A stretch of 64,000 bases of DNA from Nonomuraea jiangxiensis (GCF_900099965.1 NZ_FNDJ01000036.1:46874-110873), one strand, 5' to 3'; shown: positions 1 to 9,158, numbered from the stretch's first letter. Program-made: numbers and translations. The notes: generated by a model from the letters alone, not told the origin.

Positions 1-578
1 CAGGTGCCGGGGAAGACCTCGCGCGCCCCCGCCCAGGCGCCGCCGGTCACCTTGGTACGGCTCCCCAGGTCGAGGCGGAACTCGTAGTCACCGGTCGGCT
101 GGTGGCTGATGGCCACGACGCTCTCCCGCTCGTGGTTCCCGGACACGGCGACCGACCATTTCGTGATGGTGTACGCCGAGTTGATGACCCGGTTGAAGCA
201 GTACTGGGCCGGGGAGTCCAGCTCCAGCGAGGTGGCGCCGACCGCGAACGTCCACGTGCAGCCCTGGTCCGTCCGGCCCACGATCCGGCCGCCGGCCTCC
301 TTCGAGAACACGATGGTCCCGATCTGCGGAATCTGGAGCTCCGGGCTGGGAGAGCAGGTCGAGCTCAGTTCGGGACACCTGATGACCGCGACGTTCCGCA
401 TGCTCGCGCGGTCCGGCTGGTCGTAGTTCCACGTGCCCACGTACTCGTGCCCGCGCGGACTCCCGGCCTGCGCCATGGCGGGCCGTGGTGCGGCGAGCGC
501 GCCCCAGATCGCCAGGCTCAGCAGCAGAACGAGCGCGGGCAGGTGCCGGCGCCGGGTCAAGGCATGCGTGTCCAGCAT
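1..578 (-). CDS. Secreted protein, N-terminal part (cut by window edge)
   Basis: The gene reads leftwards from an ATG at 578 and is still open at base 1, so about 192 codons are visible and the C-terminus is missing. AGGAGG lies six bases before the ATG, which fixes the start. The N-terminus has basic residues (TRRRH), a hydrophobic core (LPALVLLLSLAIWGALAAP) and an A-M-A type cleavage site near residue 36, so this is a classical Sec substrate. The mature part is polar and looks beta-rich, with a few cysteines that could form disulfides. I do not recognise a family. It is divergent from the acylase gene at 889, with about 310 bases between them. Confidence 0.75.
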   Translation of the reverse strand, partial: MLDTHALTRRRHLPALVLLLSLAIWGALAAPRPAMAQAGSPRGHEYVGTWNYDQPDRASMRNVAVIRCPELSSTCSPSPELQIPQIGTIVFSKEAGGRIVGRTDQGCTWTFAVGATSLELDSPAQYCFNRVINSAYTITKWSVAVSGNHERESVVAISHQPTGDYEFRLDLGSRTKVTGGAWAGAREVFPGT

Positions 579-620
579 GAAAAGCCTCCTGTACGGGTGT
601 TCGAGCCGCGACTACGGCGG

Positions 621-646
621 CACCGGACGGCGGCTCGCGTCCGGTG
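621..646. other. Inverted repeat in the 579-888 intergenic region
   Basis: Two perfect 9-base arms, CACCGGACG and CGTCCGGTG, are separated by 8 bases. They lie upstream of both divergent genes, about 40 bases before the start of the leftward gene. This could be an operator or simply a stable hairpin in the leader. I see nothing else in the 310-base gap; no clear -35/-10 pair stands out. Confidence 0.4.
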
Positions 647-888
647 CGATCACCAGCACGGTACGAACCCACCGGGCACCCGCACATCCGCGCCCTGTCC
701 CATTCCGGGGCTACATCCCCGGTGGTAGATCGGCCGATCCTTCTCCCGGCGCCGTACGGACGGCGTCACCCCGAGAGGGATCGCTGATCTCTATTGCCGC
801 GCGCCAGAGCGAGTGATACGCATTTTTGGAGCATGTTGAACAGTAAGCGTCCCTCGTCCCTTTTACCCCCCGAAGGGCAGATCACCTC

Positions 889-3144
889 ATGAACCACATA
901 GTGAACGCGCACCACGAAGGACTGACCAGGCGCCGCGTCCTGGGCGGAGCCGCCGGATTGGCCGCCGGGGCCGCCGCCGTCGCGGTGGGCCTGCCCTCCG
1001 GCACCGCGTCCGCCGCTTCCGTACTGACCGCGCCCGATCTCGTACGCTGGCGCCGGCAGGCGGCGGACGTGACGATCACCCGCGACGACTGGGGCATCCC
1101 GCACGTGGTGGGCAGGACCGACGCCGACGCGGTGTTCGGGATGATCTACGCCCAGGCCGAGGACGACTTCAACCGGATCGAGAACAACTACCTGGTCAGC
1201 CTGGGCCGCATGGCCGAGGCCGAGGGCGAGACCGCGATCTGGCAGGACCTGCGCCAGCGGCTGTTCATCGACCCCGAGGAGCTGAAGCGCGACTACGCGA
1301 AGTGCCCGGGCTGGCTGCGCCGGCTGATGCAGTCCTGGGCCGACGGGCTCAACTACTATCTCGCGACGCACCCCGAGGTACGCCCGCGCGTGATCACGCG
1401 CTTCGAGCCGTGGATGCCGCTCAGTTTCTCCGAGGGCAGCATCGGCGGCGACATCGAACGGGTGCCGCTCAGCCAGCTCGAATCCTTCTACGGCGACCGT
1501 ACGGTGGCGATGACCGACGAGGAACTGGACCAGCTGTTGAAGGAGCCCACGGGCTCGAACGGCATGGCGATCGCGCCCAGCCACACGAAGAACGGCCACG
1601 CGCTGCTGCTGATCAACCCGCACACCAGCTTCTTCTTCCGCTCCGAGCAGCACGTGACCAGCGGTGAAGGGCTCAACGTCTACGGCGCGGCCACCTGGGG
1701 CCAGTTCTTCATCTACCAGGGCTTCAACGCGAACACGGGCTGGATGCACACCTCCAGCGGCGTCGACAACGTCGACGAGTTCGCCGAGACGATCGTGACC
1801 GGGCCGCACGGTCGCCGCTCGTACCGCTACGGCGACGAGCTGCGGCCCGTGACGACGAAGCGGATCACGCTGTCCTACCGCACCGCGGACGGCGGGCGGG
1901 CGCAGCGCACCTTCACCACCTACAGCACCCACCACGGCCCGATCGTGCGCGAGGCGGACGGCAAGTGGATCGCGTTCGCTCTGATGAACAAGCCCGTCGA
2001 GGCGCTGCAACAGAGCTTCCTGCGTACCAAGACTCGTGACTACCAGGGATACCTCAAGGTGGCCGCCTTCAAGGCCAACAGCTCGAACAACACGCTGTTC
2101 GCCGACTCGAAGGGCGACATCGCCTTCCTGGTGCCGCAGTTCATGCCGGTCCGCGACAACCGCTTCGACTACCGCAGGCCCGTGGACGGCAGCGATCCGG
2201 CGACCGACTGGCGCGGCCTGCACAGCCTCGCCGGCCTGCCACAGGTCGTGAACCCGAAGAACGGCTGGACGTTCAACACCAACAACTGGCCCTGGACGGC
2301 CGCCGGCGCGGACAGCCCCAAGGCCGCGGACTTTCCCCGCTATTTCGACCAGGCCGGCGAGAACCCGCGCGGGCCGCAGGCGATCCGGGTGCTGAGCGCG
2401 CGCCGCGACTTCACCCCGGAGACGCTGATCGCCGCCGCCTTCGATCGCCACCTCACCGCCTTCGCCCGGCTCGTGCCGGGGTTGGTCGCGGCGTGGGACG
2501 CGCTGCCCGCGGACGACCAGCGGAAGGCGGGACTCAGCGGTCCGATCGGCCTGCTGCGCGGCTGGGACTACCGCTGGGGCGCGGATTCGACCGCGACGTC
2601 GGTGGCCGTGTTCTGGGGCGAGGCGCTCTGGACGGCCACGTCCCAGGCGGCCGGCGCGGCGGGCATGTCGGTGTGGGACTACATGGCCGAGCGCGCCACC
2701 GCCGATCAGCGGCTCGCGGCGCTGGTGGAGGCCAAGGACCGGCTGACGCAGGACTTCGGCGGCTGGGAGGTGCCCTGGGGCGAGATCAACCGTTTCCAGC
2801 GCAACGACGGCGCGATCGTCCAGCAGTTCGACGACGCCAAGCCGAGCATCCCGGTGCCGTTCACCTCCTCGCGCTGGGGCTCGCTCGCCTCGTTCGGGGC
2901 CAGGCGCTACCCGGGGACCAAGCGCTGGTACGGCACCAGCGGCAACAGCTTCGTGGCGGTCGTGGAGTTCGGGCCGAGGCTGCGCGCCTGGGCGGTGACG
3001 GCGGGGGGCGCCAGCGGGCACCCCGACTCGCCGCACTTCAACGACCAGGCCGAACGGTACGCGAGCGGCAACCTCCGGCCCGTCTACTTCTATCCCGAAG
3101 ACCTCAAGGGCCATGTCGAGCGCACCTACCGGCCAGGCAGGTGA
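889..3144 (+). CDS. Penicillin acylase family N-terminal-nucleophile hydrolase, Tat-exported
   Basis: A 751-residue precursor of the penicillin/acyl-homoserine-lactone acylase family, which cleaves acyl-amide bonds after autocatalytic processing into alpha and beta chains. The N-terminus carries a twin-arginine signal (TRRRVLGG followed by an Ala/Gly-rich core, cleavage after ASA near residue 42), so the enzyme is exported folded. The alpha chain starts with ITRDDWGIPHVVG, a family signature. The predicted nucleophile is Ser223 in TGSNGMAIAPS, directly before the conserved NPH segment; the beta chain continues to the end. Length fits the secreted acylases of actinomycetes. Substrate (beta-lactam, AHL or N-acyl amino acid) cannot be told from sequence. 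The stop codon lies in the first unit of a 40-bp tandem repeat. Confidence 0.88.
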   Translation: MNHIVNAHHEGLTRRRVLGGAAGLAAGAAAVAVGLPSGTASAASVLTAPDLVRWRRQAADVTITRDDWGIPHVVGRTDADAVFGMIYAQAEDDFNRIENNYLVSLGRMAEAEGETAIWQDLRQRLFIDPEELKRDYAKCPGWLRRLMQSWADGLNYYLATHPEVRPRVITRFEPWMPLSFSEGSIGGDIERVPLSQLESFYGDRTVAMTDEELDQLLKEPTGSNGMAIAPSHTKNGHALLLINPHTSFFFRSEQHVTSGEGLNVYGAATWGQFFIYQGFNANTGWMHTSSGVDNVDEFAETIVTGPHGRRSYRYGDELRPVTTKRITLSYRTADGGRAQRTFTTYSTHHGPIVREADGKWIAFALMNKPVEALQQSFLRTKTRDYQGYLKVAAFKANSSNNTLFADSKGDIAFLVPQFMPVRDNRFDYRRPVDGSDPATDWRGLHSLAGLPQVVNPKNGWTFNTNNWPWTAAGADSPKAADFPRYFDQAGENPRGPQAIRVLSARRDFTPETLIAAAFDRHLTAFARLVPGLVAAWDALPADDQRKAGLSGPIGLLRGWDYRWGADSTATSVAVFWGEALWTATSQAAGAAGMSVWDYMAERATADQRLAALVEAKDRLTQDFGGWEVPWGEINRFQRNDGAIVQQFDDAKPSIPVPFTSSRWGSLASFGARRYPGTKRWYGTSGNSFVAVVEFGPRLRAWAVTAGGASGHPDSPHFNDQAERYASGNLRPVYFYPEDLKGHVERTYRPGR

Positions 3145-3260
3145 TCACTCGTCCACGGGGAGCCGGTCGCGCATGAGCAGGTGATCACCCCTCCGCCGGG
3201 AGCCCGCTGCGCATGAGCAGGTGATCACCCCTCCGCCGGGAGCCCGCTGCGCATGAGCAG
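3141..3260. repeat. 40-bp tandem repeat, three copies, at convergent gene ends
   Basis: Three consecutive 40-base units occupy 3141-3180, 3181-3220 and 3221-3260. Units two and three are identical; unit one differs at several positions. Unit one contains the acylase stop codon on the + strand. Unit three contains the last codons and stop of the methyltransferase on the - strand. The units therefore look like duplicated copies of that methyltransferase 3' end. Each carries the palindrome GTGATCAC or a near copy at its start. Confidence 0.9.
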
Positions 3261-3872
3261 GTGGCCCCGGCGGAACCGCTCGCCCTCCTGGGGCTCGCGC
3301 AACATCCTGCCGACCTCCTCGAACCCGGCCGCGCCCGCCAGCGCGGCCAGCTCGTCGATCGGCCAGCGGTACGCCTGGGTCACCCTGTGGTCGAACGCCT
3401 CCACCGGCCCGCCCTCGGACTCGAAGAAGCCCAGCAGCAGGTGACCGCCCGGGGCCAGCACCCGGCGGAACTCGGTGAAGTACGACGGCAACTGCCGGGC
3501 CGGGGTGTGGATGATCGAATACCAGGACACGATGCCGCTCAGCCCGCCGTCCGGCAGGTCGAGGGCGTCCATCGAACCGATCTCGAACCGCAGGCCGGGG
3601 TAGGTCCGCCGGGCAAGGTCGATCATCACCGGTGACAGGTCCACGCCGAAGACGTCGAGTCCCAGGTCCCTGAGGTACGCCGTGGTCTGCCCGGGGCCGC
3701 AGCCGAGCTCGGCGACCGGTCCGGGGGCGCGTACGTATCCGGCGAACGCGGCCAGGATCGCGCGGTCCAAGGGGAGGTGGTCGAGCGCGTCCCGGGCGAA
3801 GTCGGCGTACGTGACGGCGATGGCGTCGTACGCCTCCGCGGTCGTGGTGAGGTAGGAGGGCGATTCGGTCAT
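3225..3872 (-). CDS. Class I SAM-dependent methyltransferase
   Basis: A 215-residue Rossmann-fold methyltransferase. Motif I is VAELGCGPGQTT near residue 50, followed by the acidic loop GVDLSP, which binds the ribose of S-adenosylmethionine; a later segment (FRRVLAPGGHLLLGFF) is the usual post-motif III strand. The Methyltransf_11/25 type fits and the substrate is unknown. I chose the ATG at 3872 because the longer reading frame upstream would run antisense through the start of the divergent peptidase E gene and has no domain content. The 3' end sits inside the 40-bp repeat array. Confidence 0.85.
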   Translation of the reverse strand: MTESPSYLTTTAEAYDAIAVTYADFARDALDHLPLDRAILAAFAGYVRAPGPVAELGCGPGQTTAYLRDLGLDVFGVDLSPVMIDLARRTYPGLRFEIGSMDALDLPDGGLSGIVSWYSIIHTPARQLPSYFTEFRRVLAPGGHLLLGFFESEGGPVEAFDHRVTQAYRWPIDELAALAGAAGFEEVGRMLREPQEGERFRRGHLLMRSGLPAEG

Positions 3873-3984
3873 AGCGGGGGATGCTAGCCCGACCCGGAGC
3901 GCGCTCCGACGGCGACTCGCGGACCGGAGGGTGTTGCGAGGGAGGCGTTGCGGTCGGCCTTTCACGGGTGAAGGATGCTCTTCC

Positions 3985-4701
3985 ATGATCAGAGACCCGC
4001 AGATCCTGGCCTGTTCAGGGGTGCTGTATCCACCTGAGGGCTTCCGGCACCCCGGCGTCCAGATCTGGCAGGCCAGGCAGCTGGCCGGCGTGCGCAGGCC
4101 GCGCATGTGCCTCATCGCGACAGCGGTGGGCGACTCCCGTGGGCACATCGACGGCTGGACCGGGCTGGCCGCCTCCTTCGGTGACGCGGAGCTGTCCCAT
4201 CTGCGGTTGTTCACCCAGCCGAACGTGTCCGACGTGCGGGCCCACCTCCTTTCCCAGGACGTGATCTTCGTGTCCGGCGGCAGCGTGGTGAACCTGCTGG
4301 CGGTCTGGCGCGCACACCGCCTGGACGAGATCTTGCGCGAGTGCTGGGAGCAGGGGGTCGTCCTGGCCGGGCAGAGCGCGGGGAGCCTGTGCTGGCATCT
4401 GGGCGGGGTGACCGACTCGTTCGGCGATGACCTCGATGCCGTCCCGGACGGCCTGGGATTCCTGCCTTACAGCAACGGCGTCCACGACGACCTGGGCGAC
4501 CAGCCCCGGCGGGCCCGGTTCCGCGAGTCCGTGGCGCGGGGGGTGCTGCCGGCGGGGTACGCGACCGAGGACGGCGTCGCCCTGCATTACGTGGGCACCG
4601 ACCTGCACGAGGTCGTGAGCGTACTGCCTGGCCGGAACGCCTGGTTCGTCGAGGCGGGGAACAAGGAGACGGCCCTTCCCGCCCGCCACTGGGTCCCCTG
4701 A
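3985..4701 (+). CDS. Peptidase E-like serine peptidase (family S51)
   Basis: A 238-residue cytoplasmic protein of the S51 dipeptidase E family, which removes N-terminal aspartate from dipeptides in the enterobacterial prototype. The nucleophile is Ser121 in LAGQSAGSLCWH. The preceding FVSGGSVVNLL forms the conserved loop of the class I amidotransferase-like fold. GFLPYSNGVHDD probably carries the catalytic histidine region, though this part diverges from the E. coli form. The ATG at 3985 is preferred over an upstream in-frame GTG (3931) because GAAGGA lies just before it and the extra residues match nothing. Divergent from the methyltransferase. Confidence 0.82.
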   Translation: MIRDPQILACSGVLYPPEGFRHPGVQIWQARQLAGVRRPRMCLIATAVGDSRGHIDGWTGLAASFGDAELSHLRLFTQPNVSDVRAHLLSQDVIFVSGGSVVNLLAVWRAHRLDEILRECWEQGVVLAGQSAGSLCWHLGGVTDSFGDDLDAVPDGLGFLPYSNGVHDDLGDQPRRARFRESVARGVLPAGYATEDGVALHYVGTDLHEVVSVLPGRNAWFVEAGNKETALPARHWVP

Positions 4702-4862
4702 AACGCTCACGCGGCCGGTGTTCACCGAGGAAAGGGAACTCCGAGTGCCATGAGCAGGGCTTCACGGCCTTCCTCTAGAGTGCTTGCGTCCCCCGTACGC
4801 GCCTGTGGCCCGTCCCTGCGGCGCGTGCCCGACCCGCCCCCGGGCCCTATCGAGGAGCAACC

Positions 4863-5693
4863 GTGACCGACCTGGTCTCCACGTCCGTGCAGCAGGAGAT
4901 CGCCCAGGATCTCCAGGTGAGCGCGTCCTTCGACGTACAGCAGGAGATCGAGCGCCGGGTGGCCTTCCTCGCCGACCAGCTGACCTCCACGGGCGTGCGC
5001 TCGTTGGTGCTGGGCATCAGCGGCGGTGTGGACTCCATGACCGCGGGCCGGCTGTGCCAGCTCGCGGTCGAGCGGGTCCGTGCCGACGGGCGGGAGGCGA
5101 CGTTCTTCGCGATGCGGCTGCCGTACGGCACCCAGGCCGACGAGCACGACGCGCAGCTGGCGCTGGAGTTCATCCGGCCGGACCGGATCCTGACCGTCGA
5201 CGTGCGGCCCGCCAGCGATGCCGCGCTGGAGACGGTGCTGGCCTGCGGCACGGTGTTCCGCGACGCCCACCACCAGGACTTCGTGCACGGCAACATCAAG
5301 GCCCGGCAGCGCATGATCGCCCAGTACGCGGTGGCGAACGCCCACGGCGGCCTGGTGGTGGGCACCGACCACGCCGCCGAGGCGGTCTCCGGCTTCTTCA
5401 CCAAGTACGGCGACGGCGCGGCCGACGTGGTCCCGCTCACCGGGCTCACCAAGCGGCGCGTACGGGCCGTCGCGCAGGCCCTGGGCGCACCGGCCGCGCT
5501 GGTCACGAAGATCCCGACCGCGGACCTGGAGACGCTCAACCCCGGCCGGCCCGACGAGGAGGCACTCGGCGTCACCTACGACGACATCGACGACCTCCTG
5601 GAAGGCAAGCCGGTCGCCGAGCCCGCCTTCGAGGCCATCATCCGCCGCTACCGTCTCACCGAGCACAAGCGCCGCCCACCGATCGCCCCCTGA
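4863..5693 (+). CDS. nadE: Ammonia-dependent NAD synthetase
   Basis: A 276-residue protein, the normal length for the short NadE that uses free ammonia; it adenylates nicotinic acid adenine dinucleotide and amidates it to NAD. The PP-loop SGGVDS (residues 53-58) binds ATP pyrophosphate. Other family landmarks are VVGTDHAAEAVSGFFTKYGD and the C-terminal KIPTADLE segment. There is no glutaminase domain. The GTG start has GAGGAG five bases upstream. The gene is a single cistron between peptidase E and a GNAT remnant. Confidence 0.95.
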   Translation: MTDLVSTSVQQEIAQDLQVSASFDVQQEIERRVAFLADQLTSTGVRSLVLGISGGVDSMTAGRLCQLAVERVRADGREATFFAMRLPYGTQADEHDAQLALEFIRPDRILTVDVRPASDAALETVLACGTVFRDAHHQDFVHGNIKARQRMIAQYAVANAHGGLVVGTDHAAEAVSGFFTKYGDGAADVVPLTGLTKRRVRAVAQALGAPAALVTKIPTADLETLNPGRPDEEALGVTYDDIDDLLEGKPVAEPAFEAIIRRYRLTEHKRRPPIAP

Positions 5694-5730
5694 ACCCCCG
5701 GCCTCGCCGAAAACGCCGGCGCTTCCCTCC

Positions 5731-5886
5731 TATTTAGGGCAGCCGGTCGTGGTCGTGACCCAGACGGCCAATCGGCGTTCGCTACGGCTCGCCGTCCGCC
5801 TCGGCTTCCGCCAGGTCGGCACCTTCGAGGAGTTCGGCGCTGAGCAGGCTCTCTACACCGCCGGCCTGCACTCCTTCACCACCTGA
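5731..5886 (+). pseudogene. C-terminal fragment of a GNAT acetyltransferase
   Basis: Frame 1 of this stretch reads VTQTANRRSLRLAVRLGF followed by a short C-terminal tail and TGA at 5884. This is the typical end of a GNAT fold (acetyl-CoA loop to final strands). No start codon, RBS or N-terminal two thirds precede it; the upstream bases belong to the nadE 3' end. It is a remnant left by deletion. It is not the same subfamily as the intact GNAT gene that starts on the opposite strand just beyond it. Confidence 0.6.
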
Positions 5887-5887
5887 A

Positions 5888-6541
5888 TCAAAGGCCGAAC
5901 ACCGGCCGGCAAGCCGCCATCCCGTCAACCCTTACCGGGGGCCGGTTCTGCTCGCTCCACCTCTGCTTCGTGAGCCGTAGCCGGTCCGACACGACGGCCT
6001 CGTCACCGCGCGCGTCGACCGAGACGCCGTCGTGCTCGTAGCCGAGCTTGCGGGACACGCCCTGAGAGGCGTGGTTGTCCTGGAACACCTCGGTCCGCGC
6101 GGCGCGGGCGTCGAGATGATCGAAGGCCAGGCCGAGCAGGCCGGCCCGCGCCTCGGTCCCGTACCCCTTGCCCTGGTGTTCGAGGCCCAGCCACGAGGAG
6201 GTCGTGACCTCGCGGACGACCGCGAAATCGCGCGCCCGCAGCGTGACCACGCCGAGCGGCCGGCCCTCGCGGAAGACCCCGAGTCCGAGCCGCCAGTCCG
6301 CCACGTTCCAGTCCGCGAGCCCGCTCCAGTGCTCCCGGAGCACGATCCGCGCCCGGTCCTCGGGAGCGCCGTCGGTCCACGGGGTCAGGAACGGACGCTC
6401 GTCCGGCCGGTGCACGCCCTTGCCGGCGAGATCCGCCAGTGCCGCCAGCTCCTCCTCACGCGGCAGGCGAAGCTCAAGTCGTGGCGTGAAGATGGTCAGG
6501 CCGTACTGGGGCCACAGGTCGGTCAGCACGCCTCGGATCAT
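5888..6541 (-). CDS. GNAT N-acetyltransferase (RimJ/RimL type)
   Basis: A 217-residue protein of the Acetyltransf_3 group. TPRLELRLP near residue 20 is the usual first strand, and HQGKGYGTEA is the acetyl-CoA pyrophosphate loop (Q/R-x-x-G-x-G/A). NHASQGVSRKLGYEHDG is the typical final helix and strand. The acceptor (ribosomal protein N-terminus, antibiotic or small amine) cannot be predicted. No good ribosome binding site is visible before the ATG at 6541, so the start may lie a little downstream. Confidence 0.8.
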   Translation of the reverse strand: MIRGVLTDLWPQYGLTIFTPRLELRLPREEELAALADLAGKGVHRPDERPFLTPWTDGAPEDRARIVLREHWSGLADWNVADWRLGLGVFREGRPLGVVTLRARDFAVVREVTTSSWLGLEHQGKGYGTEARAGLLGLAFDHLDARAARTEVFQDNHASQGVSRKLGYEHDGVSVDARGDEAVVSDRLRLTKQRWSEQNRPPVRVDGMAACRPVFGL

Positions 6542-6583
6542 GACGACCCGATCGCCGGCGCCGCAACCGGATTACCGCGTCCC

Positions 6584-7469
6584 TCAGCCACCGTTGAACG
6601 GGCAGCGGCGGCGGAAGTCCCGGGCGGCCTCCTCCATCGTGACGAACCGGACGCCCTCGTGGCCGCGCCAGTAGTCGATCAGGCGCTCCAGCATGAGCAG
6701 CACCTGAGGCCGGCCGGACACGTCGGGGTGCAAGGTGACCGGGAACACCCCGTAGTCCATCTCGCGGTACACCCAGTCGAACTGGTCGCGCCACATCGTC
6801 TCGATGTCACGCGGGTTGACGAAGCCGTGGCTGTTCGGGGACTTGCTTGACGAACATCATCGGCGGCAGGTCGTCGACGTACCAGTTGCCACAGAACTCC
6901 ACCAGGTCGACCTCGCGGCCACGGACCAGGGGCCGCATCCACTCCGCCGCGTCCTTCCGGTAGTCGATCTTCGTCCAGGAGTCGCCGACCCTGGCGTAGA
7001 AGGGGGTGAAGTCGTTGTAGTTCTGCGAGTGGTCGTAGCTGAACCCGTTCTCCAGCAGCAACGACGCGGTGTTCTCGCTCAGCTCCCACCACGGCGCCAC
7101 ATAGCCCCGTGGCCGCCGGCCGCTGAGCTCCTCGATCAGCTCGATGCTCTTGGCGAGCACGTCCCGCTCCTGCTTCGGGCTCATCGCGATCGGGTTCTCG
7201 TGGGAATAGCCGTGGGCGCCGATCTCGTGCCCGGCGTCCGCGACCTCGCGTATCTGGTCGGGGAAGGTCTCGATGGAATGGCCGGGAACGAACCAGCTCG
7301 TACGCAGCTCGTACCTCTCGAACAGGCGCAGCAGGCGGGGCGCGCCCACCTCGCCCGCGAACACGCCACGCTGGATGTCGTTGGGCGAGTCCTCGCCACC
7401 GTAGGAGCCGAGCCAGCCGGCCACCGCATCGACGTCGACACCGAGACAGATCTGGATGTCCTTGCTCAT
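6584..7469 (-). pseudogene. Polysaccharide deacetylase / PuuE-like hydrolase, split by a frameshift
   Basis: From ATG 7469 the frame encodes a NodB-fold hydrolase: LGVDVDA supplies the catalytic and metal Asp, HGYSHE the metal His pair, and RGYVAPWWE the next motif. After DLPPMMFVKQVP (around 6840) the frame runs into an early stop. The adjacent frame carries on perfectly with SHGFVNPRDIETMW, then to a stop at 6584. One extra base near 6834-6841, beside a GGGG run, explains this. It is either a real disabling mutation or a sequencing error. The family includes peptidoglycan deacetylases of the HP0310 type and cyclic-imide or allantoin hydrolases. Its place downstream of tctA suggests a substrate linked to that transporter, which is inference. 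Confidence 0.8.
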
Positions 7470-7580
7470 GTCTGGAGCCCTCCTTGGAACCCGGCCGGCC
7501 GCCGCCGAGCGCCCCGTGCACCCGGCGCGTCGCCGAGGTCAGTGCGTCGCCGCACCCCACTCGCGTTCCCGGAGACCGCG

Positions 7581-7620
7581 CGACGACACCCGGCGGGGCC
7601 ACCACCGCATGGTGTCGTCG
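7581..7620 (-). terminator. Hairpin just downstream of tctA
   Basis: Perfect 10-base arms CGACGACACC (7581-7590) and GGTGTCGTCG (7611-7620) with a 20-base loop lie 9 bases past the tctA stop on the transcribed strand. There is no T-run. It may be a terminator or an RNA-stabilising hairpin that sets lower expression of the deacetylase downstream. Confidence 0.5.
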
Positions 7621-7628
7621 AGGGCTCC

Positions 7629-9137
7629 CTACTCCTCCTCGGTGAACACGGTCTCGCGGCGCCTGCGGATGGCAGGCAGTACGGCGATGACGAGCGCCGC
7701 CACGGCCAGGACCAGGAGCACGGCGGAGATCGGCCGGGTCACGAAGACCGAGGCGTCGCCACGGGAGATGCTCATCGCCCGGCGCAGGTTCTCCTCCAGC
7801 AGCGGCCCGAGGACGAAGCCGAGCAGCAGGGGCGCCGGCTCGCAGCCGCACTTGATCAGGATGTAGCCCAGGATCCCGAAGAACACGATCGCGTAGACGT
7901 CGTACGCGTTGAACGACAGCGAGTACGTGCCGATCGCGGCGAACAACACGATCATCGGGAACAGCACCTGGTACGGGATGCGCAGCATGCGCACCCACAC
8001 GCCGATCAGCGGCAGGTTCAGCAGCACGAGCAGCACGTTGCCGATCCACATCGACGCGATCAGGCCCCAGAACAGCGCCGGCTCGTCGATGATGACGTTC
8101 GGGCCCGGGGTGATGCCGTGCACGATGAACGCGCCGACCATCAGCGCCATCACCGGATGGGCGGGCAGGCCCAGGGTGAGCAGCGGGATGAACGACGTCT
8201 GCGCGGCGGCGTTGTTCGCCGACTCGGGGCCGGCGACGCCCTCGATCGCGCCGCGCCCGAACTCCTGCTGCCGCTTCGAGATCCGCTTCTCGACGGCGTA
8301 CGAGGTGAACGAGGCCAGCACGTGACCACCACCGGGCAGGACGCCGAGCGCGGCACCGAGACCGGTGCCCCGCAGGATCGGGCCGACCATCCGGCGCCGA
8401 TCCTCGCGGGTGGGCCAGAGGTTCTTCACCTTGCTGATGACCGCCCCCGCGCGGGTCTGCTCGTTCTCCAGGTTGCGCAGGATCTCGGCCACCCCGAACA
8501 TGCCGACGGCGACCGACACGAAGTCGAAGCCCCCGTACAGCTCGCGCTGCTCGAACACGAACCGGGGCGTACCGGTGAAGATGTCCTGGCCGACGGTGCC
8601 GAACAGGACGCCGAGCGCGATCATCGCCAGGGCCTTGAGCGCCGTGCCGCGCGCCAGCGTGATCGACACGATCAGGCCGAGCAGCACCAGCGAGAAGTAC
8701 TCGGCCGGGCCGAACCGCAACGCGACCCGGGCCAGCGGCGGGGCCGCGACGGCCAGCGCGACGGTGGCCACCGTGCCGGCGATGAAGGACCCGATCGCGG
8801 CGGCGGCCAGCGCCGAACCGGCCCGGCCCTGCCTGGCCATCTCGTGCCCGTCCAGCGCCGTGACCGCCGCCGACGACTCGCCGGGCAGGTTGATCAGGAT
8901 GGCGGTCGTCGAGCCGCCGTACTGGGCGCCGTAATAGATGCCGGCCAGCATGATCAGCGCCGTCACCGGCTCGAAGCTGAACGTGATCGGCAGCAGCATC
9001 GCCACCGTCGCCGTCGGCCCGATGCCGGGCAGCACGCCGACCGCGGTGCCGAGCAGCACTCCCACGAAGCAGTAGAGGACGTTCTGGATCAGGAGGGCGG
9101 TGGAGAAGCCCAGCGCGAGGTTGTCGAGAAGTTCCAT
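7629..9137 (-). CDS. tctA: Tripartite tricarboxylate transporter, large permease TctA
   Basis: A 502-residue, very hydrophobic protein with about 10-12 membrane segments. It carries TctA signatures: GVLPGIGPTATVAMLLP near the N-terminus, IYYGAQYGGSTTAILINLPG, and GVLPGGGHVLASFTSY in the second half. With TctB and the binding protein TctC it forms a sodium- or proton-driven secondary importer for citrate-like acids or other organic anions. It is the last of three tct genes on this strand (tctC-tctB-tctA), starting 21 bases after the tctB stop. Confidence 0.93.
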   Translation of the reverse strand: MELLDNLALGFSTALLIQNVLYCFVGVLLGTAVGVLPGIGPTATVAMLLPITFSFEPVTALIMLAGIYYGAQYGGSTTAILINLPGESSAAVTALDGHEMARQGRAGSALAAAAIGSFIAGTVATVALAVAAPPLARVALRFGPAEYFSLVLLGLIVSITLARGTALKALAMIALGVLFGTVGQDIFTGTPRFVFEQRELYGGFDFVSVAVGMFGVAEILRNLENEQTRAGAVISKVKNLWPTREDRRRMVGPILRGTGLGAALGVLPGGGHVLASFTSYAVEKRISKRQQEFGRGAIEGVAGPESANNAAAQTSFIPLLTLGLPAHPVMALMVGAFIVHGITPGPNVIIDEPALFWGLIASMWIGNVLLVLLNLPLIGVWVRMLRIPYQVLFPMIVLFAAIGTYSLSFNAYDVYAIVFFGILGYILIKCGCEPAPLLLGFVLGPLLEENLRRAMSISRGDASVFVTRPISAVLLVLAVAALVIAVLPAIRRRRETVFTEEE

Positions 9138-9158
9138 AACCTCAATCCGGATGCCGCG

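Noticed and set aside
766..3114. A 782-codon open frame on the - strand opposite the acylase gene
   Set aside because: It is low-complexity Arg/Gly/Val typical of the antisense frame of a GC-rich gene, and the + strand has a Tat signal and acylase motifs throughout.
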